Assembly (NCBI RefSeq): GCF_002863225.1
Contig: NZ_PKEK01000019.1
Span: forward strand, 1-42,948
Reading direction: 5' to 3'
DNA from: Mycobacterium sp.
GTDB taxonomy: Bacteria > Actinomycetota > Actinomycetes > Mycobacteriales > Mycobacteriaceae
DNA: 42,948 bases
Part shown: positions 35,478 through 42,159 of the stretch, in pieces
Position numbering within the stretch: position 1 is the first letter of the stretch
Layout: each line of letters begins with the position of its first letter
The notes under the pieces: generated by a model
Told to the model about the DNA's origin: nothing
Database searches by the model: none
The model's input: only the letters and a program-made list of their open reading frames with translations
Made by a program: the position numbers and the translations under genes

Positions 35478-36677
35478 ATGGACTGGGCCACCAACCCACT
35501 TCCTGGAATCGCCGAAAGCGACTGCGGCTCAGCGGTCGTGATGAGCTACGGCATGGGCGTCGACTCGACCGCGATCCTGTTGCGCTGGCTGACCGACCCC
35601 TCCAGTCGTGACTTCGACCTCGAGGACCTCGTGGTGATCACAGCGCATACTGGTGACGAGTTCGATCAGACACTGTGCGACGTTGAGGCGGCCGTCCTTC
35701 CCGAACTGCGTCGTCACCGGGTTCGGTTCATTCAAGTTGGTCGCTCGCAACGCAAGACGACCTCTAGCGGCCAGGGCGTCGCGGTCCTCGACGACTCCAC
35801 CGCCCCGCAGCGGCTCTATGTCGACGGCTACAAGTTGTCCGAGGAGATGCTCGCGGCCGGCACGCTTCCTCAACTCGGCGGTGCTCGCATGTGCTCGGTA
35901 CACGCCAAGGGCAACTGCCTCGATCCAGTGATCGCGACGGTGACCTGCGGGCGTCGGTACCGCCACGTTCTCGGATTTGAAACAGGTGAAAGTGCCAGGG
36001 CAGCAAAGGATGTGCTGTTCAACACCGAGCGCCGGACGGGGTGGTACCCGCTGATCGATTGGTCCTGGGATCGCAGCCGGTGCGCGGATTTCATCGCCGA
36101 GATGACCGGACGTCGGTGGTCGAAGTCGGCGTGCTCGTACTGCGTCTTCGCAATGACCACCGCTGCTGGCCGACAGGCCATCGTCGAACGCTACCGGCGC
36201 GACCCACAAGCCGGCGCTCTCGCGCTCTTCCTGGAGACCGTCGCGCGTACCCTCAACGAGCGCCAGACGCTCATCGCGGGTAGCTCGGCCGCAGCCCTCG
36301 TGGCCGGCGACGGACTGACCGATGTTCAAGCCCGGTATCGCGCGATGCTCGACGAATCGGAGCACGCCATCTACGAGGTGCGTCGACTCACACGACGATC
36401 GTCGGCGCGACCCCACGGCCGCGGAATCACCGCTCGCTCGGTTCGCACGATAGCTCGCGGCAGCTTCGACCAGATGAACGACGAGCTGCACGGTCTCCCC
36501 GGCGAGCGGCGCGTGGGTGTCGACGGGATCGTGCGCCATGTTGTTCGTGCGCGCTCAGAGCAGCTTCCCGCGCTCGAGCATTTCTACGCGGTGTGCCCGG
36601 CCGTGGTGGAGGACAAGGAACGCCCCGGATTTCAGACGTGGTGGCAGGAGGCGACTACGAATGAGGTGCTGTTCTGA
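35478..36677 (+). CDS. PP-loop ATPase, PAPS-reductase-like
   Basis: A 399-residue protein of the adenine-nucleotide alpha-hydrolase (PP-loop) superfamily. The PP-loop is SYGMGVDST at 23-31, and HTGDEFDQT at 57-65 matches the second motif of PAPS-reductase-like enzymes. Cysteines C139, C219 and C222 (CSYC) are placed as in members that bind an iron-sulphur cluster, so a redox or sulphur-transfer reaction is possible. The C-terminal 150 residues are helical and unfamiliar. ATG 35478 follows AGAGGAG. It is divergent from the ParB-family gene and shares its control element. PP-loop plus ParB-like pairs are known (IbrA/IbrB in E. coli); the substrate here is unknown. Confidence 0.82.
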   Translation: MDWATNPLPGIAESDCGSAVVMSYGMGVDSTAILLRWLTDPSSRDFDLEDLVVITAHTGDEFDQTLCDVEAAVLPELRRHRVRFIQVGRSQRKTTSSGQGVAVLDDSTAPQRLYVDGYKLSEEMLAAGTLPQLGGARMCSVHAKGNCLDPVIATVTCGRRYRHVLGFETGESARAAKDVLFNTERRTGWYPLIDWSWDRSRCADFIAEMTGRRWSKSACSYCVFAMTTAAGRQAIVERYRRDPQAGALALFLETVARTLNERQTLIAGSSAAALVAGDGLTDVQARYRAMLDESEHAIYEVRRLTRRSSARPHGRGITARSVRTIARGSFDQMNDELHGLPGERRVGVDGIVRHVVRARSEQLPALEHFYAVCPAVVEDKERPGFQTWWQEATTNEVLF

Positions 36678-36701
36678 GCACGCGCGATCAGCCAGCAGCG
36701 G

Positions 36702-36720
36702 TGTAGCCTATGGGCAACGC
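36702..36720 (+). promoter_or_regulatory. Variant 19-bp element upstream of the XRE gene
   Basis: TGTAGCCTATGGGCAACGC differs at three positions from TGTAGCCTATAAGCAACAC. It ends 18 bases before the ATG of the XRE regulator, in the same orientation to its gene as the other copies. The changed AA to GG would weaken a -10-like TATAAG or alter repressor affinity. Confidence 0.75.
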
Positions 36721-36738
36721 CGCTGGGAAGGGATCGTC

Positions 36739-36984
36739 ATGCAACAGGCACCCGCCGACGACGGATCGCTCATCCTCTGCGCTCTGGGCGCGGCCATCCG
36801 TGATCACCGCGTGCAGGCCGGGCTGACCCAGGCCGAACTTGCCGAACAGGCGGGCATCGGGCGTCCACACCTCAACCACATCGAGGGTGGCCGCAAAAAC
36901 CCCACCGTTGTCGTGCTGGTGCATCTAGCTCAGAGCCTCGGTGTCGCTCCTGGCGACCTTCTACGAACGGTTGCGGCTCAGTAA
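36739..36984 (+). CDS. XRE-family repressor-type regulator
   Basis: From ATG 36739, with GGGAAGGGATC upstream, the protein has 81 residues and is almost entirely a Cro/C1-type HTH: LGAAIRDHRVQAGLTQAELAEQAGIGRPHLNHIEGGRKNPTVVVLVHLAQSLGVAPGDLL. Such single-domain proteins act as dimeric repressors, often of their own gene. A longer frame to 36517 overlaps the PP-loop gene and is not used. The 19-bp element just upstream, shared with three other genes, makes this protein the best candidate for the regulator that binds it. It overlaps the convergent 98-residue gene by 7 bases. Confidence 0.85.
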   Translation: MQQAPADDGSLILCALGAAIRDHRVQAGLTQAELAEQAGIGRPHLNHIEGGRKNPTVVVLVHLAQSLGVAPGDLLRTVAAQ

Positions 36985-37274
36985 GGCGGCGCGCTGTTGT
37001 GGCGGGCCCACTCGATGCGCTGGATCAGCGCACGCGTCGATGCAAAGTCAGGCCTGCCGTCTTCGCAGGCGCCCGAATGGATGAGGGCCACCAGCTCGTC
37101 GGCCGCACGCAGCTCGAGGCAGGCTGACGGGGCTGCTATCGCCGCGGCGTGGTCGACGGCGTCCTGGGCGGCGATCAGCACGGCGGTAACTGCAGAGCAG
37201 TGGTCATTTGCTATGCCCATCGTGGAGTCGATCCGGGCGGATTCGACGTTGGTCAGCGACCAGGGCACGCTCAC
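36978..37274 (-). CDS. Small unknown helical protein (98 aa)
   Basis: A 98-residue soluble protein that looks all-helical, with many Ala and a few cysteines. No motif is recognised. Start GTG 37274 has an excellent ribosome binding site, AGGAGGCC, eight bases upstream, which supports it as a real gene. Its stop overlaps the stop of the convergent XRE gene by 7 bases. The upstream spacer of 120 bases holds two consensus DnaA boxes. No function is assigned. Confidence 0.65.
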   Translation of the reverse strand: MSVPWSLTNVESARIDSTMGIANDHCSAVTAVLIAAQDAVDHAAAIAAPSACLELRAADELVALIHSGACEDGRPDFASTRALIQRIEWARHNSAPPY

Positions 37275-37351
37275 GATAGGCCTCCTGGGGTGTAGGAACT
37301 ACGCCGATTGTGGGGCCTGCAACGACAAGCGCCGGGCCTGCCATCCGTTGT

Positions 37352-37391
37352 TGTGGATAACAGACCCGGCGCGGGGGCCGTCTGTGGATAA
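37352..37391 (-). promoter_or_regulatory. Two direct DnaA boxes, candidate replication origin
   Basis: TGTGGATAA, the reverse complement of the consensus DnaA box TTATCCACA, occurs at 37352-37360 and 37383-37391 in the same orientation, 31 bp apart, in a 120-bp spacer. The segment between them is very GC-rich. No initiator gene or iteron set lies beside them, so an origin is a candidate only. Confidence 0.5.
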
Positions 37392-37394
37392 CTG

Positions 37395-37940
37395 CTAGCC
37401 GACAGGTGGCGGGGTGTAGTCGTCCTTGGTTGGGTCCTGAGCATGCTCAGGACCGTCGAGCAATACCTGGACGGCTGTACGGTGCGCCGTCTGGAGAAGC
37501 TCGACGGCCCCGCGGCACCCGGCCTGGTCGAGGATCTGGAACGTCACTGGCCCCATGCACAAGTCTAGCCACCGCACTTGCCGGGCGCGGTCGCGGGAGA
37601 GCTCGCGGCGAGGGACTACTGCGTAGGCGGGTCGACGCGTCCAGTCGATGGCGACGGTCGGCCGGGCGAAGGAGTCCGCCACCGGTGACATCGCGGGGAT
37701 CTGGCGGGGGATGAGTGCCATCGCCGATCGCGCGGCGCTGAACCCTTCGAGCACGCCCTGGCAGGCCTGCGCCGAGATCATGGTCATCAAGATCCCGCCC
37801 CACTGCAGTCGCAGCCGGGCGCTGGGGGAGCAGGCGTGTTGGACAGCGATGTCGCCGTCCTGGGCGCCTTGGATGCGAATCATGGTGTGGCTGATGAGGG
37901 CTGCGGGGGCCAGGTGGGCTTCGGTGAGTCGGGTCTTCAT
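37395..37940 (-). CDS. Unknown protein under the shared 19-bp element
   Basis: A 181-residue protein with no membrane helix long enough to call and no known motif. The middle has a basic stretch (RRPAYAVVPRRELSRDRARQVRW). The first half is hydrophobic and helical, and a short Pro-rich tail ends the protein. ATG 37940 follows AGGCAGG. A perfect copy of the 19-bp element ends 18 bases upstream, so it is expressed together with the ParB-like, PP-loop and XRE genes. That shared control is the best clue to its role. No function is assigned. Confidence 0.65.
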   Translation of the reverse strand: MKTRLTEAHLAPAALISHTMIRIQGAQDGDIAVQHACSPSARLRLQWGGILMTMISAQACQGVLEGFSAARSAMALIPRQIPAMSPVADSFARPTVAIDWTRRPAYAVVPRRELSRDRARQVRWLDLCMGPVTFQILDQAGCRGAVELLQTAHRTAVQVLLDGPEHAQDPTKDDYTPPPVG

Positions 37941-37958
37941 GCGCCTGCCTTTCAGGAA

Positions 37959-37977
37959 GTGTTGCTTATAGGCTACA
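37959..37977 (-). promoter_or_regulatory. 19-bp element upstream of the 181-aa gene
   Basis: GTGTTGCTTATAGGCTACA on the plus strand, that is TGTAGCCTATAAGCAACAC read toward the gene. It is identical to both arms of the inverted repeat at 35404-35447 and ends 18 bases before ATG 37940. Confidence 0.85.
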
Positions 37978-38175
37978 GACTATCCTTGAATTGCCTTATA
38001 CCGCAACCGTTTTCGCAAACGAATCATCTAGCGGGTTGTGCTTGAAACGGTCCTCGTTCGTCGACGCACAATCCCGTCACGGCGCGAGGTTCGGGCGCTC
38101 GCGTGCGTCTAAGCCGTCAGCGGGCTCAGCTTTCGCGGAGCTATACGGCGACGAGCATGCCTTTTACCCCCTGAA

Positions 38176-38347
38176 TTATGCTGTACGACCAGTGATTCCG
38201 AGGCGACAGCAATAGTCGTAGACCGTTTGCCGACTGACACCGAAGCGCAATGCGTTTGTCCGACCAGCCAAAACCGCCGAAGTGATCCCACCACCCCTCT
38301 CGCATATCGACGTCGGGAAGCGCTTCGATCGGTAGTCGACTTGTCAT
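38176..38347 (-). pseudogene. Frameshifted small HTH gene
   Basis: From ATG 38347 the frame reads MTSRLPIEALPDVD ... GGFGWSDKRIALR and then turns into nonsense. Another frame continues as RFGVSRQTVYDYCCRLGITGRTA and stops at 38176-38178. Joined, the two give an HTH of the form DKRIA-RFGVSRQTVYDYC. A small deletion near GCGCTTCGG, for instance of CG or of one CTTCG copy, would explain the break. It lies 23 bases after the stop of the membrane-protein gene on the same strand. Sequencing error is an alternative to true decay. Confidence 0.6.
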
Positions 38348-38370
38348 GCTTATTGCGCCTGCCGCCGTAG

Positions 38371-38895
38371 CTACGTCGTGGGACCGCCGTAGGGGCGAGT
38401 TTGGCCGGAATGCAGCAGAGCGTCGTGGTCGGGATCTGTTGCAATCAAACCGAATTCGATATCGACGAGTTCGGCCTCGGTTGCTTCCGCGCCGGCGTTG
38501 ATGGCGCGCAGGCGTGCAGGCGAGATGTGGACCCCGGCCTGCGCGAACTGACAACTGAGTCGTCGCGCCTGCCTAGAAGTCAGGCCAAGCGACCGATTGT
38601 TGCCTGCAACGTTTCGGCCCCTGGCGGCGAAGACGACGAAGATCGCTGTGGCGGTGAGGCCGGAAAGCGACGTCGCGAAAACTGCGACGATCCACGGAAC
38701 AAGAGCCGGCGGGCCGACTGGTTTCCCGACAGCGGCCATCTCGTGTAGGACACCGCCAACAGAGCACGATATCCCCGCTGACAGACCGAACACCCGGAAC
38801 GCGTGCCCGGTCCAGCGCGTGGTTGCTAGCCGCATGGCTGATGATTCTGCTACTGCACGCCAACAGATTTCTATCATCGCTGCCGAAAAACCCAC
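38371..38895 (-). CDS. Putative membrane protein (174 aa)
   Basis: A 174-residue frame with two hydrophobic stretches at about residues 35-52 and 63-92 (ALVPWIVAVFATSLSGLTATAIFVVFAARGR). A soluble C-terminal part opens with an HTH-like helix pair (LGLTSRQARRLSCQFAQAGVHISPARL) and ends acidic. The start is uncertain; ATG 38895 gives the longest form, and internal starts at residues 7 and 21 are possible. It lies between the Phd-like antitoxin and the broken HTH gene, all on the minus strand. No family is recognised, and there is a real chance that this frame is not translated. Confidence 0.45.
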   Translation of the reverse strand: MGFSAAMIEICWRAVAESSAMRLATTRWTGHAFRVFGLSAGISCSVGGVLHEMAAVGKPVGPPALVPWIVAVFATSLSGLTATAIFVVFAARGRNVAGNNRSLGLTSRQARRLSCQFAQAGVHISPARLRAINAGAEATEAELVDIEFGLIATDPDHDALLHSGQTRPYGGPTT

Positions 38896-38932
38896 CGCAC
38901 GAGCTATTTCGGGGCGTGCTTGGCGCCGGTAG

Positions 38933-39439
38933 CTAGATTTCCGGGTTGTTCACTTGAGCGTAAAAGTTGGGCACGCGCGCTACGCACTCGGCCCGAAACA
39001 GTGCGAACTCGCTCGCTGTGAAATCAGGAGGCATTGCGCGTTCGAGACCGTCCAAGACATCGTCGAACCGCAACGACGGATTCGCCCCGGGCTGGTGGAC
39101 ATGGATGTGGGCCATCATGTCGGCGATGCGGTACACGGCCTGGTCGGGGTTGGTGCGCCATAGCCAGGCGAAGATATCACCGGTCGTCATACCGACCACT
39201 GCGCCGATAGTGCCATCGGAGTCGCTAAGGATGTGCTGGGCCGCCCGTGCAGTGAAAGCACTGAGCAGTCGCTCCTGGATCTGGGGTGGTACGTCTGCCG
39301 AAGGCGACATCACGACGGCGTCGGCCTTTCGGCGCGAGCCGACGAAGACGCGCGCTCGGCGGTCAGAGGTGACGAGCGCCAGGTACTTTGCCAACCCATT
39401 CCGGAACTCGGCAACCGACAGCACATCGCGAGGAGCCAT
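38933..39439 (-). CDS. Phd/YefM-like antitoxin with long C-terminal domain
   Basis: From ATG 39439 the protein has 168 residues. Residues 3-45 match the Phd/YefM DNA-binding fold: DVLSVAEFRNGLAKYLALVTSDRRARVFVGSRRKADAVVM. The remaining 120 residues are a helical domain, far longer than the usual toxin-neutralising tail, and no toxin gene follows. The longer frame from 39481 would cover a dyad that looks like the operator, so 39439 is preferred. It may be an orphan antitoxin, a regulator derived from one, or a fused module whose toxin is unrecognised. Confidence 0.7.
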   Translation of the reverse strand: MAPRDVLSVAEFRNGLAKYLALVTSDRRARVFVGSRRKADAVVMSPSADVPPQIQERLLSAFTARAAQHILSDSDGTIGAVVGMTTGDIFAWLWRTNPDQAVYRIADMMAHIHVHQPGANPSLRFDDVLDGLERAMPPDFTASEFALFRAECVARVPNFYAQVNNPEI

Positions 39440-39451
39440 AGGTCCAAGTAT

Positions 39452-39471
39452 ATGCACATCATCATGTACAT
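39452..39471. promoter_or_regulatory. Operator-like repeats upstream of the Phd-like gene
   Basis: ATGCACAT (39452-39459) and ATGTACAT (39464-39471), 12 bp apart centre to centre, lie 13-32 bases upstream of ATG 39439. Repeated short palindromes of this type are usual Phd/YefM operators. Confidence 0.55.
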
Positions 39472-39678
39472 GAGAAGGCACAATACGCCGGGGGCGGGGC
39501 GCTGCTCGACGGAATGAGTGGCGGCACCAACGGCCGTCGCGTGCTCGTCCAAACCCTCGACAACGGCGACTCTGTCGCCATTCCCTTCGAGTTACGCGTC
39601 GTCTAGATCTACAACGAGCTCCTCGACCGTGACAGCTGCACTAGGCGTCAGTCGTCACGTGACAAATCAGGGGTTGGA

Positions 39679-39714
39679 GGGCGCCGACCGGTGGAAGAAC
39701 GTTCGGTCGCGCCC
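39679..39714 (-). terminator. Hairpin at the end of the toxin gene
   Basis: GGGCGCCGACCG (39679-39690) pairs with CGGTCGCGCCC (39704-39714), an 11-bp stem with one bulged C and a 13-nt loop. It begins at the stop codon of the RelE-like gene. Confidence 0.6.
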
Positions 39715-40025
39715 TAGGGGGATTTGAAGACGTCGTGGTCTCCCACGCGACGCCACCGACAGCGCAATTCGCCAGCGACCGTGACTAATTCGAATGTGGC
39801 CCGCCCGTCAGGGCTGGCGAAGGACCACGTCATCTCCAAGATGCCGGGCGCGCCTTGCACGGACTTGACGCGCAGCGATCGCGGCCACGGAGTGGCCGGA
39901 TCGGCGGCGTAGGCATCGCAGGCTGGGACGAACTTCGTTCTCACCACGTCCTGGAAGGTCGCTCGGTGCTCAGCCTTCAGTTTGCGGTAGTCGGCATCGA
40001 AGGCAGGAGTGGTCTCGAACTTCAC
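39714..40025 (-). CDS. RelE/ParE-superfamily toxin
   Basis: A 103-residue protein with the small alpha/beta fold of RelE-type toxins: an N-terminal FDADYRKLKAEHRATFQDVV helix pair, the strand RSLRVKSVQGAPGILEMTWSF, and the C-terminal FELVTVAGELRCRWRRVGDHDVFKSP. The Arg-rich RCRWRRVGDHDVF end resembles the catalytic end of ribosome-dependent mRNA interferases, though gyrase-type ParE action cannot be excluded. ATG 40025 overlaps the antitoxin gene by ATGA, the normal order antitoxin then toxin. With its partner it would form an addiction module that stabilises the element. Confidence 0.8.
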   Translation of the reverse strand: MKFETTPAFDADYRKLKAEHRATFQDVVRTKFVPACDAYAADPATPWPRSLRVKSVQGAPGILEMTWSFASPDGRATFELVTVAGELRCRWRRVGDHDVFKSP

Positions 40026-40351
40026 GGCTGAGGCGGGGCGTCGTCGGCCTGGGCCTGGTCGTCGAGGTGATCCAGGTGATCAAGGAAGGCGTCGCCGTCG
40101 TCGTGAACGGTGACTCGTCCGGCCGCCACGTGCTCGTCGACTTCCTTTTCCCGCTGCTGCCAGCGGTCCTGCCAGAACCACCGCTGATCGGCGGGAATCG
40201 GTAGCGCTGGCCGAAGCTCAAGCACCCCGTCTTCACGCTCGGTGATCTCGACCTGGGCACCCGATTCGTCGAGGTGCAGCCGCCGACGCACCTCGGCCGG
40301 CAGAGCAACGAGACCGCGGCCCTGGACCGCCACGAAACCATGAAAAGCCAT
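40022..40351 (-). CDS. AbrB/MazE-type antitoxin
   Basis: From ATG 40351 the protein has 109 residues. Residues 1-50 are a SpoVT-AbrB swapped-hairpin domain: FHGFVAVQGRGLVALPAEVRRRLHLDESGAQVEITEREDGVLELRPA. The acidic C-terminal half (QREKEVDEHVAAGRVTVHDDGDAFLDHLDHLDD) would bind the basic toxin. The frame extends to 40468, but that extension covers the operator repeats and has no protein look. It binds DNA upstream of itself and neutralises the RelE-like toxin encoded next, with which it overlaps by 4 nt. AbrB antitoxins paired with RelE toxins are less common than with VapC or MazF. Confidence 0.82.
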   Translation of the reverse strand: MAFHGFVAVQGRGLVALPAEVRRRLHLDESGAQVEITEREDGVLELRPALPIPADQRWFWQDRWQQREKEVDEHVAAGRVTVHDDGDAFLDHLDHLDDQAQADDAPPQP

Positions 40352-40373
40352 GGCCCCATAATCCCACTTTGCC

Positions 40374-40404
40374 GTAACACTGTAAAGCGGTAATGCTGCA
40401 AAAC
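40374..40404. promoter_or_regulatory. Tandem operator repeats of the AbrB/RelE module
   Basis: GTAACACTGTAAAGC (40374-40388) and GTAATGCTGCAAAAC (40390-40404) match at 11 of 15 positions with a 16-bp period, 23 to 53 bases upstream of ATG 40351. This is the expected place for antitoxin autoregulation. Confidence 0.6.
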
Positions 40405-40568
40405 GGAATTGCCGATAAGCATCGGTATGGTCAATCACGCGGCGCTGAATATTCCGATTCGGGTGCATGCCATGGCGATGCTGTTGTCATCATTCTCGAT
40501 AACTATAGTGCGCGGCGATCTGTAGCTCGAAGGAAAACCCTACCTGCGCCCATTCGTCACAGTGACGC

Positions 40569-40592
40569 ATTGGGCTGTCTTACTAGCCCAAT
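40569..40592. repeat. Inverted repeat, 8-bp stem
   Basis: ATTGGGCT (40569-40576) and AGCCCAAT (40585-40592) form a perfect stem with an 8-nt loop. It is not next to a gene end, so a protein-binding or recombination role is more likely than termination. Confidence 0.55.
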
Positions 40593-40621
40593 TCAGCTGC
40601 AGCTCAGCATGGTTCGGCAGA

Positions 40622-40649
40622 TTCATGGATAATTGTCATTATCCATGAA
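40622..40649. other. 28-bp dif-like tyrosine-recombinase core site
   Basis: TTCATGGATAA (40622-40632) and TTATCCATGAA (40639-40649) are perfect inverted 11-bp arms around the 6-bp centre TTGTCA. The 11-6-11 geometry and the GATAA/TTATC inner ends match XerC/XerD dif sites. It lies 262 bases upstream of a tyrosine recombinase start. It could be a plasmid dif site resolved by host Xer proteins or the core site of the neighbouring recombinase. Confidence 0.65.
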
Positions 40650-40911
40650 ATTAGTCTGCATATTGCAGCAGATGAATCATCTTCCTCGTCTCCGGTTGCG
40701 CCGGCGAGTGGCGCTGTTGACGTTCTGAGATGGGCATTGACCTGCGATGTCGGTGTCCTCGGTAGTAGGACTCCACCGGTGTAGGTCTTCGCCCTCTGCC
40801 GATAGCCTGCACGGCCTGTCCTAGATGCCTAGCGCTGACGTGCTCCGATGTGGTAATGATTCATTGATTGATTCAATAACTCATCAAACGAGACACGCTC
40901 GGGAGGCTGTT

Positions 40912-41489
40912 TTGCCCGTCGACAAGAGCGGCCGTTTCTACGTCGTTGACTCTGTTCCGCTGCTTCATCCCGAGGCACAGACGGTTCGGGAGATGCTCGA
41001 CGGTTGGCGCAATCAGCAACTGTGTCGCAACCTCGCACACGACACCATCGACCAGCGGATCCGACTCGTGGAGCGGTTCCTGGCGTATACCAACGAATTT
41101 CCGTGGACGTGGACTCCAACGATGGTCGAGGAGTTCTTCAGCGACCTGCGCTCGATATCGCGGCGCAGGCAGTCGACGATCCGCGGGTATCAGAACGCGT
41201 TGCGGATGTTCTGCTCCTACGTCAGTCATCCCGACTACGCCTGGGACCGGGTGTGCGAGCAGAGATTCGGTAGTCACCCCGCGCAGGTCTTCTTCGAGTG
41301 GAACACCGCCGCACACGTGCAAGACAACGAACAATCGCCGGCCAAGCGTGCATTCACCAAGAAGGAGCTGCAGGATTTCTTTGACCACGCCGACGACCAA
41401 GTCGTGTTGATCGCCGCCTCTTCACGCAAGGGCTGGTTGCCGGCCTACCGCGATGCTGTCATGTTTAACCTGGCCTACTCGTATGGGTT
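40912..41489 (+). pseudogene. Truncated tyrosine recombinase (integrase), N-terminal part
   Basis: TTG 40912 sits five bases after GGGAGG and gives PVDKSGRFYVVDSVPLL as N-terminus; the frame is open from 40825 and closes at 41532. The SAM-like core-binding domain is complete (VREMLDGWRNQQLCRNLAHD ... IRGYQNALRMFCSYV), and the catalytic domain begins (FTKKELQDFFDHADD ... AYRDAVMFNLAYSYGL). Homologues continue with Arg after YGL, the first catalytic residue. Here the sequence turns into unrelated FSRAQSPCGSVVL and stops. The protein is therefore inactive. The break near 41489 coincides with the end of the element carrying DUF6262. Confidence 0.8.
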
Positions 41490-41607
41490 ATTCTCCAGGG
41501 CTCAGTCCCCGTGCGGCAGCGTGGTTCTCTGAGTTTGCGCAGCTTGGAAGCTGGTGACGAAATGCTATCGGTTGCAACAGGTGTGGTGCAAGCGGGCTCG
41601 CCGCGGT

Positions 41608-42159
41608 TCATCGTGGCCGGCTCGGCGTGTTGAGTCGGGCCATGAGTTCTCGGTTGGCGGCGCGGGCGGCGGTCAGGTCGTCGTCGCGTTCGTCGAGTTG
41701 CTGTTGAAGGTCGAGGTTGTGTTGTTCGAGCTTGGTGATGCGCTGGTGGAGCGCGTCGATGTCGGCGGGGGCGCCGAGGCCGGACTCGCGCCAGGTATGT
41801 TCGCCGAGCGCCTCGGAAAGCCGCTTCTCCAGTTGGTGGATGCGGCTGTTAAGGCGGGCGGCTCTTTCGTGGGCGGCCAGCAGATCCGTCCGCAGCGACG
41901 CGCGTGTGACCGCGTGATCGCTGTTCACGTCAGGGACTGGATCTGCTTGCAGCGCATGGATTTTCTCCAGCAGGTCCCGGTGCCGGTAGAGGAATGTGCG
42001 GTCGACTCCAGCCGCGCGAGCGATTGCGGACGCACTGATCGGGTCCCCCGCGGCGGCGGCCTGGTCGAGCACCGCCAGCACCCGTTGGCGGCGGCGCATC
42101 GAGTCGCCGCGCCGGCCGGCGAGCATCGGCCGAGTATGAGCGTTGGTGGTGAGTGTCAT
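41608..42159 (-). CDS. DUF6262 / TnpC-like protein
   Basis: A 183-residue protein. Residues 20-60 contain an HTH (ISASAIARAAGVDRTFLYRHRDLLEKIHAL), and the C-terminal 100 residues form a long coiled coil (HERAARLNSRIHQLEKRL ... LHQRITKLEQHNLDLQQQLDERDDDL). This is the architecture of DUF6262/TnpC proteins, which accompany tyrosine recombinases and help choose orientation or efficiency of transposition. ATG 42159 overlaps the recombinase stop by 4 nt. It is the last gene of its element; 118 bases separate it from the break in the older integrase. Confidence 0.82.
   Translation of the reverse strand: MTLTTNAHTRPMLAGRRGDSMRRRQRVLAVLDQAAAAGDPISASAIARAAGVDRTFLYRHRDLLEKIHALQADPVPDVNSDHAVTRASLRTDLLAAHERAARLNSRIHQLEKRLSEALGEHTWRESGLGAPADIDALHQRITKLEQHNLDLQQQLDERDDDLTAARAANRELMARLNTPSRPR

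Larger units (their letters stand above)
40405..40911. other. Gene-free recombination-site region upstream of integrase
   Basis: About 500 bases without a credible gene. It is AT-richer than average and full of dyads: an 8-bp stem hairpin at 40569-40592, GTCACAGTGAC at about 40556-40566, AGCTGCAGCT near 40594, the 28-bp dif-like site at 40622-40649, and GATT/CATT-rich repeats at 40857-40885. The arrangement suits an attachment or resolution region for the recombinase that begins at 40912. Confidence 0.55.

Noticed and set aside
39514..39606. A 30-residue plus-strand frame starting MSGGTNGRRVLVQ as a gene
   Set aside because: It is too short, has no good ribosome binding site and no recognisable domain; it may be a decayed fragment at most.
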